This document shows, piece by piece, positions 1 to 7,474 of a DNA stretch of 64,000 nt (within the stretch, counting starts at the first letter, position 1; each line of letters starts with the position of its first letter). The stretch comes from Flagellimonas profundi. Lineage in GTDB: Bacteria > Bacteroidota > Bacteroidia > Flavobacteriales > Flavobacteriaceae. The position numbers were made by a program, and so were the translations under genes. The notes beneath the pieces were generated by a model, which did no database searches, was not told the DNA's origin, and was given only the letters and a program-made list of their open reading frames with translations. The stretch is from assembly GCF_017313275.1 (NCBI RefSeq), contig NZ_JAFLNM010000002.1, positions 792,455-856,454 of the forward strand, in the 5' to 3' direction.

Positions 1-210
1 GGCGGGTATTATATAATCCAAAATGGTGATGGTGATCGCGATGACAAAGGTTACTCCCAAAACCCACCAATTATCGGGTACTGCCCTAGTCAAATAGAGT
101 AATAATAATCCCAACCAGCTGATAGGCGGACCGGGCAAAACGGGCAAAAAGCTACCGAGTATTCCGACCAGCATCAAAAGAAACCCCAAAATGAGCAATG
201 CTATGTCCAT
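1..210 (-). CDS. DUF456 family membrane protein, 3' end cut by window edge
   Basis: The first 70 codons of a reverse-strand gene are present; the reading frame is open to base 1. The start is ATG at 208-210. The product opens MDIALLILGFLLMLVG and continues with a second hydrophobic stretch ending at DYIIPA. Two or three membrane helices, the motif LPVLPGPPISW near residue 25 and the NWW near residue 50 match the N-terminus of DUF456 proteins, small integral membrane proteins of unknown function. The family is normally about 160 residues, so more than half is missing. A good -7 box lies 21 bp upstream of the start. Family assignment is fairly sure; function is unknown. Confidence 0.7.
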   Translation of the reverse strand, partial: MDIALLILGFLLMLVGILGSFLPVLPGPPISWLGLLLLYLTRAVPDNWWVLGVTFVIAITITILDYIIPA

Positions 211-230
211 GGTTGTGTTTTACTGTTAGA

Positions 231-261
231 CAAATGTAACTGACAATTGTTACAAACAAAA
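231..261 (-). promoter_or_regulatory. Promoter of the DUF456 gene (-33/-7 type)
   Basis: On the reverse strand the box TACATTTG (231-238) matches the Bacteroidota -7 consensus TAnnTTTG perfectly and is preceded, after 18 nt, by TTTG. Start codon is at 210. The spacer contains TGTAAC-N8-GTTACA (235-254), a possible operator. Confidence 0.45.
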
Positions 262-323
262 TAGAAATAAAACCCTACCCTAAATTTTTTCGTAAGTAAA
301 TTGAAGCCGATCATCAAAGGGTA

Positions 324-764
324 ATGAAAAAAAATAAAACATATACAAAATCAAAGCTCATCAGTACAGGATGCGCTGCAATGTGTCTGTTTTATTTACT
401 TGGACTTTTTAACGGACTGGTGTTGGAGACCTTGCATGAAGTCTCCCACGTTGTTTCTCCAGAAACCAACCACCATCATTTTGCTTCTGATCACGAAGCC
501 ATAGATTATTCTTCTTTGGAAGCCATGGCGGGCCACTCCCACGAAGCATTGGAAGCCTTAAAGGAATTGTTGGAGGCCCATCAGCCCGATGAGCAAGAAT
601 CCAAGGATAGGATTAGCTTTAAATTGGATAAACATGTTCCCGAAGAAATTAGGCTTCAACATGAAATAGGTTTGTTGCCAGTAGGTAACAACAATTGGGC
701 TTATCAAAGCATAGTTCCCTTATGGTGCCAAAGCGTAACTACACCGCCTCCCCAACATAGTTGA
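324..764 (+). CDS. Small His-rich membrane-anchored protein
   Basis: A 146-residue protein I cannot assign to a named family. It starts with a basic stretch, then a hydrophobic helix (about residues 13-36, with YLLGLFNGLVLETL) that is a signal anchor. The predicted periplasmic part contains a histidine cluster (HHH at about residues 50-52, H57, H71, H73), an acidic stretch around residues 75-95, and a C-terminus ending TTPPPQHS. It lies 106 nt upstream of a TonB-dependent receptor on the same strand, and the receptor also carries histidines in its plug region. A periplasmic metal-binding accessory of that receptor is a reasonable inference, not a demonstrated role. Confidence 0.7.
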   Translation: MKKNKTYTKSKLISTGCAAMCLFYLLGLFNGLVLETLHEVSHVVSPETNHHHFASDHEAIDYSSLEAMAGHSHEALEALKELLEAHQPDEQESKDRISFKLDKHVPEEIRLQHEIGLLPVGNNNWAYQSIVPLWCQSVTTPPPQHS

Positions 765-870
765 AAAATAGGCTAGGCCAATTTTAAGAACGAGTTCCAA
801 TCTTTTTTGGGGTGGTCTAGTACTTCTATTGTTCAGACTTATTTATCAAATCAAATTAAAAGACAACGAC

Positions 871-3096
871 ATGAGATATTTTATGACGGCATTGTTCATG
901 CTGTTCATTAGTGCTCTTGCTGCACAAAACATAGAGGGAAAACTGGTAGATGAAGCTGGTTCCCCCTTAGAGGATGCTGGAATTTTCAACAAAACTAGTG
1001 GACAACATAGCCATACCGATGGAACAGGACATTTTGTTCTGGACAGAACCTCGGTGAACGACACAATTTACTTTTCCAGGTTAGGTTATGCCACGCTCAC
1101 CCGAGTGGTGAGTGAAACGGATTTACAAAATACGATTACCATTGTACTTGAGGAAAGTTCCATTTCATTGGACCAAGTAGTTTTAGTATCCAAGGTGGAC
1201 GCCTTGAGTAGAGTGGTGGATGTGGATGTTAAAACCAATCCCGTAAAATCATCACAGGAAATTTTAAGGAAGGTTCCTGGCTTGATCATTGGACAGCATG
1301 CTGGCGGCGGAAAGGCCGAACAAATATTCTTGCGAGGCTTTGATGTTGATCACGGAACCGATGTGGCCATTAATGTGGACGGGATGCCGGTAAATATGGT
1401 TTCCCATGCCCATGGGCAGGGTTATGCAGATCTTCATTTTGTTATTCCTGAGACCATTGAGAATGTCAACTTTGGGAAAGGACCCTATTATGCCGATCAA
1501 GGGAATTTTAATACCGCCGGTTACGTGAATTTAAAGCTGAGAAAAAGCTTGGACAAAAGCGTTTTTTCCACCGAAGTTGGACAATTTGGGGCGCGCAGGT
1601 TTATGGGAATGTTCAATGTATTGGAGAACCAAAATTCCAATGCTTACGTGGCTTCGGAATTGTATTTGACAGATGGACCGTTTGAGTCGCCACAGCACTT
1701 TAATCGAATCAATCTTTTGGGAAGATATCGCTATGCTTTGCCTGGTGATCAAGAGTTGCTGTTAACTGCTTCACACTTTTCGAGCAAATGGGATGCATCG
1801 GGCCAAATACCACAACGAGCGGTCGACCAAGGTTTGATCAGTCGTTTTGGAGCCATTGATGATACGGAGGGCGGACAAACGAGCAGGACCAATTTCGTTT
1901 TGAACCATAACAAAAACTTGGGGGCGGGTAAATCGCTCAATACAATGGTGTTTGTATCCCATTACGATTTTGAACTCTATTCCAACTTTACGTTTTTCTT
2001 GGAGGATCCTGTAAATGGTGACCAGATCAAACAATTTGAAGACAGGATGCTGGCAGGTGCTAAAACCGTTTTTCAGGATAATTCGGCCAATATGGGCAAC
2101 TTGAATTTCAAATACAATGCAGGAATGGGTTTTAGATACGATAATGTAGATGATAACCAACTGTCCCACACCTTCAACCGTAAAGATCTATTGGAACGAT
2201 TGGCCTATGGAGATGTGGACGAGGTAAATGGCTACGCCTTTGCTGGAGCTGAATTCAAATCCGGTAAATTTACGTTTGAGCCCGCCCTTCGTATGGATTA
2301 CTTCAGGTTCGATTATGTTGACAAGATGAGTGAGCTTTACGACAGTCGCAGTGAGGAAAAAGTGGCTTTTAGCCCTAAATTCAATACCATTTACAGTCCA
2401 ACTCAAAACACCCAGTTTTTCTTAAAAACAGGAATCGGTTTTCATTCCAACGATACTAGAGTCGTTGTAGCAAATGAGGGTGAAGAAATTTTACCGGCCG
2501 CCTATGGGGTGGATTTAGGAACAATTGTAAAACCAGCGGATAAATTGGTTTTAAATGCCACCCTCTGGACTTTGTTTTTAGATCAAGAGTTTGTGTATGT
2601 TGGGGATGCAGCGATAGTAGAACCCAGCGGAAAAACCAGAAGAATGGGAATCGAAGTGGGAGCGAGGTACCAACCCATGGACTGGATTTACCTATATACC
2701 GATGCTAACTATACCCATGCTCGTAGCACCGAAGAGGCCGATGGAGAAGATTACATACCCTTGGCACCCGATTTTACAATGGCGGGTGGTGTTACCATGG
2801 GAGGCAACGAAGGTTTTTCGGGAGGATTTAACTATCGATACATCGATGATAGACCTGCCAATGAGGACAATTCCATTGTAGCGGAAGGCTATTTCGTGAC
2901 TGATGCAACGTTGAATTATAGTGTGAACAACTGGACCTTTGGACTGATTGTGGAAAATCTGTTCGATACCGAATGGAACGAGACACAGTTCGCTACGGAA
3001 AGCCGATTGTTCAACGAACCGAATTCTTTTGAAGAGATTCATTTTACACCGGGAACGCCTTTTTACCTACGAGGAAAGGTTACCGTAACTTTCTAA
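871..3096 (+). CDS. TonB-dependent outer-membrane receptor with carboxypeptidase-regulatory-like N-terminus
   Basis: Encodes about 741 residues from ATG 871, chosen because it gives a classic signal peptide (MRYFMTALFMLFISALAAQ); an in-frame TTG at 829 would bury it. Order: signal peptide, CarboxypepD_reg-like beta domain (about 20-100), plug domain (about 120-220) with the segment VDGMPVNMVSHAHGQGYADL, then a 22-strand-type barrel ending in an aromatic-rich strand with terminal TVTF. TonB-dependent receptors import chelated metals or other ligands through the outer membrane using TonB-ExbBD energy. The substrate cannot be read from sequence; histidines in the plug (SHAHGQG) and the His-rich upstream protein hint at a metal. 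A terminator follows directly. Confidence 0.92.
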   Translation: MRYFMTALFMLFISALAAQNIEGKLVDEAGSPLEDAGIFNKTSGQHSHTDGTGHFVLDRTSVNDTIYFSRLGYATLTRVVSETDLQNTITIVLEESSISLDQVVLVSKVDALSRVVDVDVKTNPVKSSQEILRKVPGLIIGQHAGGGKAEQIFLRGFDVDHGTDVAINVDGMPVNMVSHAHGQGYADLHFVIPETIENVNFGKGPYYADQGNFNTAGYVNLKLRKSLDKSVFSTEVGQFGARRFMGMFNVLENQNSNAYVASELYLTDGPFESPQHFNRINLLGRYRYALPGDQELLLTASHFSSKWDASGQIPQRAVDQGLISRFGAIDDTEGGQTSRTNFVLNHNKNLGAGKSLNTMVFVSHYDFELYSNFTFFLEDPVNGDQIKQFEDRMLAGAKTVFQDNSANMGNLNFKYNAGMGFRYDNVDDNQLSHTFNRKDLLERLAYGDVDEVNGYAFAGAEFKSGKFTFEPALRMDYFRFDYVDKMSELYDSRSEEKVAFSPKFNTIYSPTQNTQFFLKTGIGFHSNDTRVVVANEGEEILPAAYGVDLGTIVKPADKLVLNATLWTLFLDQEFVYVGDAAIVEPSGKTRRMGIEVGARYQPMDWIYLYTDANYTHARSTEEADGEDYIPLAPDFTMAGGVTMGGNEGFSGGFNYRYIDDRPANEDNSIVAEGYFVTDATLNYSVNNWTFGLIVENLFDTEWNETQFATESRLFNEPNSFEEIHFTPGTPFYLRGKVTVTF

Positions 3097-3102
3097 ATAA
3101 GT

Positions 3103-3133
3103 ATCCGCCAGAAAACTACGCTGGCGGATTTTT
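3103..3133 (+). terminator. Rho-independent terminator after the TonB-dependent receptor
   Basis: Stem ATCCGCCAG (3103-3111) / CTGGCGGAT (3121-3129), 9 bp perfect, 9-nt loop, followed by a short T run. It starts 6 bp after the receptor stop and insulates the following BlaI operon. Confidence 0.85.
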
Positions 3134-3145
3134 CACTAAATTATC

Positions 3146-3212
3146 AACTAAAAAATTAGTTTAAACTAAATATTTAGTTATATTTGTTTCGTATTGAACT
3201 AAAAAGTTAGTT
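3146..3212 (+). promoter_or_regulatory. Triple palindromic operator and promoter of the BlaI-M56 operon
   Basis: Three copies of the 16-bp palindrome AACTAA-N4-TTAGTT occur at 3146-3161, 3164-3179 and 3197-3212, with centres 18 and 33 bp apart. A perfect -7 box TATATTTG sits at 3179-3186 between copies 2 and 3, so bound repressor would cover the -35/-33 region and the start site. The BlaI start codon follows at 3218. The arrangement is what an autoregulated BlaI/MecI-type repressor would need, but the half-site differs from the classical TACAnnTGTA. Confidence 0.75.
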
Positions 3213-3217
3213 GAAAA

Positions 3218-3580
3218 ATGAAACAACTCACCAAGGCAGAAGAAGAGGTAATGCAGCTCCTTTGGAAAATTGAAAAGGGCAATGTGGCCGCAATTTTGGA
3301 AGAATTGCCAGAACCCAAGCCAGCCTACAATACGGTTTCCACCATTGTTCGGATCTTGGAGGACAAGGGTTTTGTGTCTCACGAAAAAGTGGGCAAGGGG
3401 CATGTGTACTTTCCTTTGATGAAAAAAGAAGAGTACAGTAATCAGAGCCTGAACAAATTGATGGATGGGTATTTCCAAGGCTCATTCTCCAGTATGGTGT
3501 CCTTTTTTATGAAGAAGAACGACATCAGTTTAAAGGAACTCGAAGAAATTATGAAAAACATTAAAGACAAAGAGCAATGA
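3218..3580 (+). CDS. BlaI/MecI/CopY family transcriptional repressor
   Basis: A 120-residue winged-helix repressor. The N-terminus KQLTKAEEEVMQLLWKI is the typical start of helix 1; recognition-helix region PAYNTVSTIVRILEDKGFV and the wing residues follow; the C-terminal half (SFSSMVSFFMKK) is the dimerisation helix that is cut by the partner peptidase in characterised BlaI proteins. Start ATG 3218 is immediately downstream of three palindromic operators. It overlaps the M56 peptidase gene by 4 bp (ATGA), so the two are translationally coupled. The target is likely its own operon plus unknown genes; no beta-lactamase gene is visible nearby. Confidence 0.93.
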   Translation: MKQLTKAEEEVMQLLWKIEKGNVAAILEELPEPKPAYNTVSTIVRILEDKGFVSHEKVGKGHVYFPLMKKEEYSNQSLNKLMDGYFQGSFSSMVSFFMKKNDISLKELEEIMKNIKDKEQ

Positions 3581-5217
3581 TTACCTACATTCTAGAATCT
3601 TTAGCGTTTCAACTCGTCTTTTTGTTGGCATACGATCTTTTTTTAAAGAAAGAGACCTTTTTTCAATGGAACCGCGCATATATGCTGGCTACGTTTGCAC
3701 TTTCTATTGCATTGCCCTGGGTAAAGATTGAGGCCCTACAGACCTCAATGCCACAGGAGTTGGAAACCACAACAGTATTTCTTGCCCAGTTGAACGGGGT
3801 AGTACTTGGGCCCGGCATGGAACAAGCTGGTTTGCTCGAACGTATTTCTTGGCCATACTTGGTTTTGGGTCTTGGGAGTACATTGGCAACGATATGGTTT
3901 GCTTACAAATTGATTCAGATAGGAAGACTCCGTAATAAAAGTGTGGTGGAGAATTATAAAGAATTCACGAAAGTCACCGTGCCTAAAAGTACTTCCGCTT
4001 TCTCCTTTTTTCGAAACATTTTTATGGGAGAAGAAATCAAAAAGGACAAGGAGCCCAATATTCTGGCTCACGAATTGGTGCACGTAAAGCAATGGCATTC
4101 CTTAGACCTGCTCTTTTTTGAGTTGGCCCGAATAGTCTTCTGGTTCAATCCCTTGGTGTATATCTACCAGAATAGAGTTGCGGAGCTTCACGAATTCATT
4201 GCAGATGAAAAAGCTGTGAAGCAAAACAAGGCAGCACATTTTGAGATGTTGTTGTCCGAAGCCTTCAACACACAGAATATCAGTTTTGTCAATCAATTTT
4301 TCAATAAATCACTAATCAAAAAACGAATAGTCATGTTACAAAAAAAGAAGTCCAAGGCCGTATGGCAATTAAAGTATGTATTGTTGTTGCCCCTTGTGTT
4401 GGGCATGTTGGTGTATACTTCTTGTGAGGTCGGTAAGGAAGAAAATAATGATGAAATGGATTCCAGTGTCCCTTTGACCATGGCTATAGAAGTGCCATTT
4501 GGTGTAGTAGATGAGGTGCCTGTTTTTCCCGGTTGTGAAGATGCCGTTGACAAAAAAGCTTGTTTCCAAGAAAAAATGCAAGCACATATCCGCAAAAACT
4601 TTCATTATCCCGAAGCGGCTCAAGAGCAAGGCATCCAGGGTAGGGTAAGCACCATTTTTATAATTGATCAAGAGGGAAATGTGGTGGATATCAATATGAG
4701 AGGTCCCCATGAACTTTTGGAAAAGGAAACTGAACGAATTTTGTCCAAACTGCCTCAAATGCAACCAGGTAAACAAGATGGACAACTTGTGAATGTTCCG
4801 TTTTCCATTCCAATAACTTTTAAGCTTGACGATGGGGATCAAACGAAAAAGTCTGCCCTAGAAAGTGATAATTCCGTTCCCTTCGCCACAATCGATCAAG
4901 TACCCATTTTCCCGGGTTGTGAAGATGCCGTTGACAAAAAAGCTTGTTTCCAAGAAAAAATGCAAGCACATATCCGCAAACATTTTAGATATCCCGAAGA
5001 AGCACAAGAGCAAGGTGTCCAAGGTAGAGTTTCAGTTTTGTTTACAATTGATACAAATGGTGAAATTTCAACTATAAAAAAGCGCGGTCCACATGAGATT
5101 TTGGAAAACGAAGCGGTTAGGATTATAAAACGATTACCAGCAATGCAGCCTGGTAAGCATGAAGGTCAAGTAGTAAAAGTACCTTTTGCAATCCCAATTA
5201 CTTTTAAATTGCAATAA
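3577..5217 (+). CDS. M56 (BlaR1-like) membrane peptidase with two TonB C-terminal domains
   Basis: 546 residues. Four N-terminal membrane helices surround a cytoplasmic zinc-metallopeptidase domain with HELVH at about residues 165-169 and the downstream ELHEFIADEKAV motif that provides the third ligand. A last membrane helix ends in YTSCE near residue 284, and then two tandem TonB_C-like domains follow (about 305-415 and 435-546), each with FPGCE, KKACF, YPE-A, GRV and RGPHE. BlaR1 homologues sense a signal and cleave their BlaI partner; the sensor here is replaced by TonB_C domains, as is common in Bacteroidota. A 66-bp exact DNA repeat shows that the second domain arose recently by duplication. 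Confidence 0.92.
   Translation: MITYILESLAFQLVFLLAYDLFLKKETFFQWNRAYMLATFALSIALPWVKIEALQTSMPQELETTTVFLAQLNGVVLGPGMEQAGLLERISWPYLVLGLGSTLATIWFAYKLIQIGRLRNKSVVENYKEFTKVTVPKSTSAFSFFRNIFMGEEIKKDKEPNILAHELVHVKQWHSLDLLFFELARIVFWFNPLVYIYQNRVAELHEFIADEKAVKQNKAAHFEMLLSEAFNTQNISFVNQFFNKSLIKKRIVMLQKKKSKAVWQLKYVLLLPLVLGMLVYTSCEVGKEENNDEMDSSVPLTMAIEVPFGVVDEVPVFPGCEDAVDKKACFQEKMQAHIRKNFHYPEAAQEQGIQGRVSTIFIIDQEGNVVDINMRGPHELLEKETERILSKLPQMQPGKQDGQLVNVPFSIPITFKLDDGDQTKKSALESDNSVPFATIDQVPIFPGCEDAVDKKACFQEKMQAHIRKHFRYPEEAQEQGVQGRVSVLFTIDTNGEISTIKKRGPHEILENEAVRIIKRLPAMQPGKHEGQVVKVPFAIPITFKLQ
4531..4596 (+). repeat. 66-bp exact direct repeat, copy 1 (TonB_C domain duplication)
   Basis: Identical to 4915-4980, 384 bp downstream (128 codons, in frame). 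It encodes the GCEDAVDKKACFQEKMQ segment of the first TonB_C domain. Flanking sequence is similar but diverged. Confidence 0.95.
4915..4980 (+). repeat. 66-bp exact direct repeat, copy 2
   Basis: Second copy of the repeat at 4531-4596, inside the second TonB_C domain of the same gene. Exact identity over 66 bp with divergence on both sides suggests gene conversion or a recent tandem domain duplication. Confidence 0.95.
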
Positions 5218-5226
5218 TCCGTCAAT

Positions 5227-6366
5227 TTGAAGAAGATATTTGTTCTCTTTCTGTTTATACTTTTTAAAGCCGGTGCCCAAACATCGGCTTTGACCGTTGG
5301 GGATAGTCTGTACGCTTTAGGAAATTACATCGCTGCCATCAACGAATATGCAAAGGTCGGGGATGATGAAAAATCCAGCCTTCAAATAGCACGTTCCTAC
5401 CATACCATCGGGAATTACGATAAGTCCATTGCCCAATACACGGCTATTTTGGATAATAACCCTGAATTTGTACTTGCACGTTTTGAACTGGGCAAGCTAT
5501 TGTTGAAAACCAAAAATTATGGACCCGCTTTGGAGATGTTCCATGTTTTGGTTAAATCAGGACAAAAAAATCCAGAGTATTTCTATTATTTAGGAAGGAC
5601 TTACGAGTCCGTCAAACAAACCGACAGAGCAACCACGGCATTCAAGACTGCTGTGGAAAAAGATAGCACCCATTTACGGAGCTTATATTCTTTGGGCAAA
5701 TATTATGTTGGTCAGGAGATAAAGGATTCCGCTCTGGTCTATATCGATAAGGGTCTCCGGTTTTACGAAAATGATGTGGCCATGATCAACTTAAAGGCAT
5801 TGGCCTTTTTTAATAATGGGCAGTTTCAATTAGCTATTCCCCATTTTGAAAGATTATTGGATTTGGGCGAGGAAAAACCTTTCGTTTATGAGAAACTTGC
5901 TTATTGTTACTTCCGGAACTGGGAGCCGGAAAAGGCATTGGAAGCTTATCGCAAATTGAGCAGTTTCCCGAATAAATTGTCGGCCGCTTATTCAGGATTG
6001 GGCGAAGTATATTTTGAGGAAAAAGAGTTGGACAGCGCCCAATATTATATCAAAAAATCCATAGAGGAGCGAATGGCTTCCTTTCCACAGGAATATGCAA
6101 GCCTTGGCCGCATAGCCCGATTAAAGGGGCAGACAAAAAAATCCATGGATTACTATGTAAAGGCATGGGAGGAGAACAAAGACAACTATTACAATTACTA
6201 TCAAGTCTGTGTTTTGGCCGACGAATACTACAAGGACCCCAAAACCCGCTTGAACTATTACGAAAAGTTGCTCGAGATGTATCCGGATCTAGTTCCGTTC
6301 CTAATGGAACGGACCAAAAACCGAATCAAAGAGATAAGGGAGGAAATCCATTTTGCCAGCAACTGA
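5227..6366 (+). CDS. Exported tetratricopeptide repeat protein
   Basis: 379 residues starting at TTG 5227, 9 bp after the M56 peptidase stop; this start is preferred because it opens a signal peptide (KKIFVLFLFILFKAGAQ). The rest is a series of TPR helices, e.g. ALGNYIAAINEYAKV, YHTIGNYDKSIAQYTAIL, PALEMFHVLVKSG and KALEAYRKLSSF, at about 34-residue spacing across residues 25-370. TPR solenoids bind other proteins; a periplasmic partner or scaffold role is likely. The tight spacing puts it in the BlaI-M56 operon, so it may act in the same envelope-sensing pathway. Confidence 0.88.
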   Translation: MKKIFVLFLFILFKAGAQTSALTVGDSLYALGNYIAAINEYAKVGDDEKSSLQIARSYHTIGNYDKSIAQYTAILDNNPEFVLARFELGKLLLKTKNYGPALEMFHVLVKSGQKNPEYFYYLGRTYESVKQTDRATTAFKTAVEKDSTHLRSLYSLGKYYVGQEIKDSALVYIDKGLRFYENDVAMINLKALAFFNNGQFQLAIPHFERLLDLGEEKPFVYEKLAYCYFRNWEPEKALEAYRKLSSFPNKLSAAYSGLGEVYFEEKELDSAQYYIKKSIEERMASFPQEYASLGRIARLKGQTKKSMDYYVKAWEENKDNYYNYYQVCVLADEYYKDPKTRLNYYEKLLEMYPDLVPFLMERTKNRIKEIREEIHFASN

Positions 6367-6410
6367 TTTCTTCAAAATGTCGTAATTTCAGCCAAATTCT
6401 AGGGGCTGTC

Positions 6411-6890
6411 ATGCAGAAGTTTGTTTTGTTAATCATTTTTATGGGTTTGCTCGTATCCTGCGAGCTGTTCGAGTCCAAGGAGGATAAGACCCAAAAACTG
6501 GTCAATGAGGAACTCCTGACGATTGATTGGAACGATGTAGACCAATACCCGCTTTTTGATGATTGTGACGAAACGGCCCCCAAAGATGCGCAACAGGAGT
6601 GCTTCCAAAACGTGATCACCGAATATTTTTCCGAAGCTTTGGCGGGACTCAACTTTCAAGTTCGGAACGATATCAACGATACGGTCTACATTGATTTTTT
6701 GATTGATGAGCATGGTTTTATGTCGGTATTGAACGTGGAGGAAAAAACATCCGTGCTCAATGAAATATCGGATTTCAACACCAAAATCTCCGCACGTTTG
6801 AACGATTTGACCACGGTGGCACCCGCATTAAAAAGAGGAAACCCAGTAAGTCTTCGCTTTAGGCTTCCACTGGTTTTAAATACCTACTAA
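6411..6890 (+). CDS. Predicted lipoprotein with a divergent TonB_C-like domain
   Basis: 159 residues from ATG 6411. The N-terminus MQKFVLLIIFMGLLVSC is a lipoprotein signal with a lipobox ending at Cys17. After a charged linker the sequence reads YPLFDDCDE, then QQECFQNVITEYF, then IDFLIDEHGFMSVLNV and a C-terminal GNPVSLRFRLPLVL. This is the same order (Cys, Cys-Phe, fi-x-D-x-x-G, and terminal P-x-x-F/L strand) as the TonB_C domains of the M56 protein upstream, though it lacks the GRV and RGP motifs. It is the fourth gene of the BlaI operon and precedes ruvC by 1 bp. Function unknown; perhaps a ligand or partner in the same envelope system. Confidence 0.8.
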   Translation: MQKFVLLIIFMGLLVSCELFESKEDKTQKLVNEELLTIDWNDVDQYPLFDDCDETAPKDAQQECFQNVITEYFSEALAGLNFQVRNDINDTVYIDFLIDEHGFMSVLNVEEKTSVLNEISDFNTKISARLNDLTTVAPALKRGNPVSLRFRLPLVLNTY

Positions 6891-6891
6891 T

Positions 6892-7449
6892 TTGGCAACA
6901 GAAAAAATTATATTGGGAATAGATCCTGGAACCACGATCATGGGCTTCGGCATCATCAAGGTGATCAAGAAACAAATGCACTTTGTGCAGATGAACGAGT
7001 TGATGCTCCGTAAGTATGATGATCCCTATACCAAGCTCAAGCTTATTTTTGAGCGTACCTTGGAACTCATTGATACCTATCACCCAGACGAAATAGCCAT
7101 TGAAGCCCCATTTTTTGGTAAAAATGTGCAGTCCATGCTCAAATTGGGCCGTGCGCAAGGTGTTGCGATGGCAGCTGGACTGTCCAGGGAAATTCCGATA
7201 ACAGAGTATATGCCCAAAAAGATAAAAATGGCTATTACGGGCAATGGGAACGCCAGTAAAGAACAAGTGGCCAGAATGCTTCAAAGTCTGTTGAATTTAA
7301 AATCCTTGCCCAAAAACTTGGATAGTACCGATGGTTTGGCTGCTGCCGTGTGTCATTTCTACAACGAAGGCAAGGTAGAAGTCGGGAAAAGTTATACAGG
7401 TTGGGAAGCTTTTGTCAAGCAGAATCAATCAAGAATTAAAAAGAAGTAA
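6892..7449 (+). CDS. ruvC: Holliday junction endodeoxyribonuclease RuvC
   Basis: 185 residues from TTG 6892, one base after the preceding stop. RuvC resolves Holliday junctions made by RecA and moved by RuvAB. The four acidic catalytic residues are visible: D11 in GIDPGTT, E71 in IAIEAPFFG, and D144/D147 in DSTDGLAAAVCHF, matching D7, E66, D138 and D141 of the E. coli enzyme. The segment NVQSMLKLGRAQGV is the conserved DNA-binding region. An initial TTG is unusual but there is no upstream ATG in frame and the protein start aligns well. ruvC here is not linked to ruvAB. Confidence 0.95.
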   Translation: MATEKIILGIDPGTTIMGFGIIKVIKKQMHFVQMNELMLRKYDDPYTKLKLIFERTLELIDTYHPDEIAIEAPFFGKNVQSMLKLGRAQGVAMAAGLSREIPITEYMPKKIKMAITGNGNASKEQVARMLQSLLNLKSLPKNLDSTDGLAAAVCHFYNEGKVEVGKSYTGWEAFVKQNQSRIKKK

Positions 7450-7474
7450 TAGTTCATTGCAAATTGTCCATTGA

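Noticed and set aside
241-252. FNR-like half palindrome TGACAATTGTTA upstream of the first genes
   Set aside because: It breaks the RTCA rule and has no -7 box at the 36-37 nt distance on either strand; it is listed only as part of the DUF456 promoter spacer.
829-870. Extended N-terminus of the TonB-dependent receptor from TTG 829
   Set aside because: It would put 14 residues before a perfect signal peptide; ATG 871 is the natural start.
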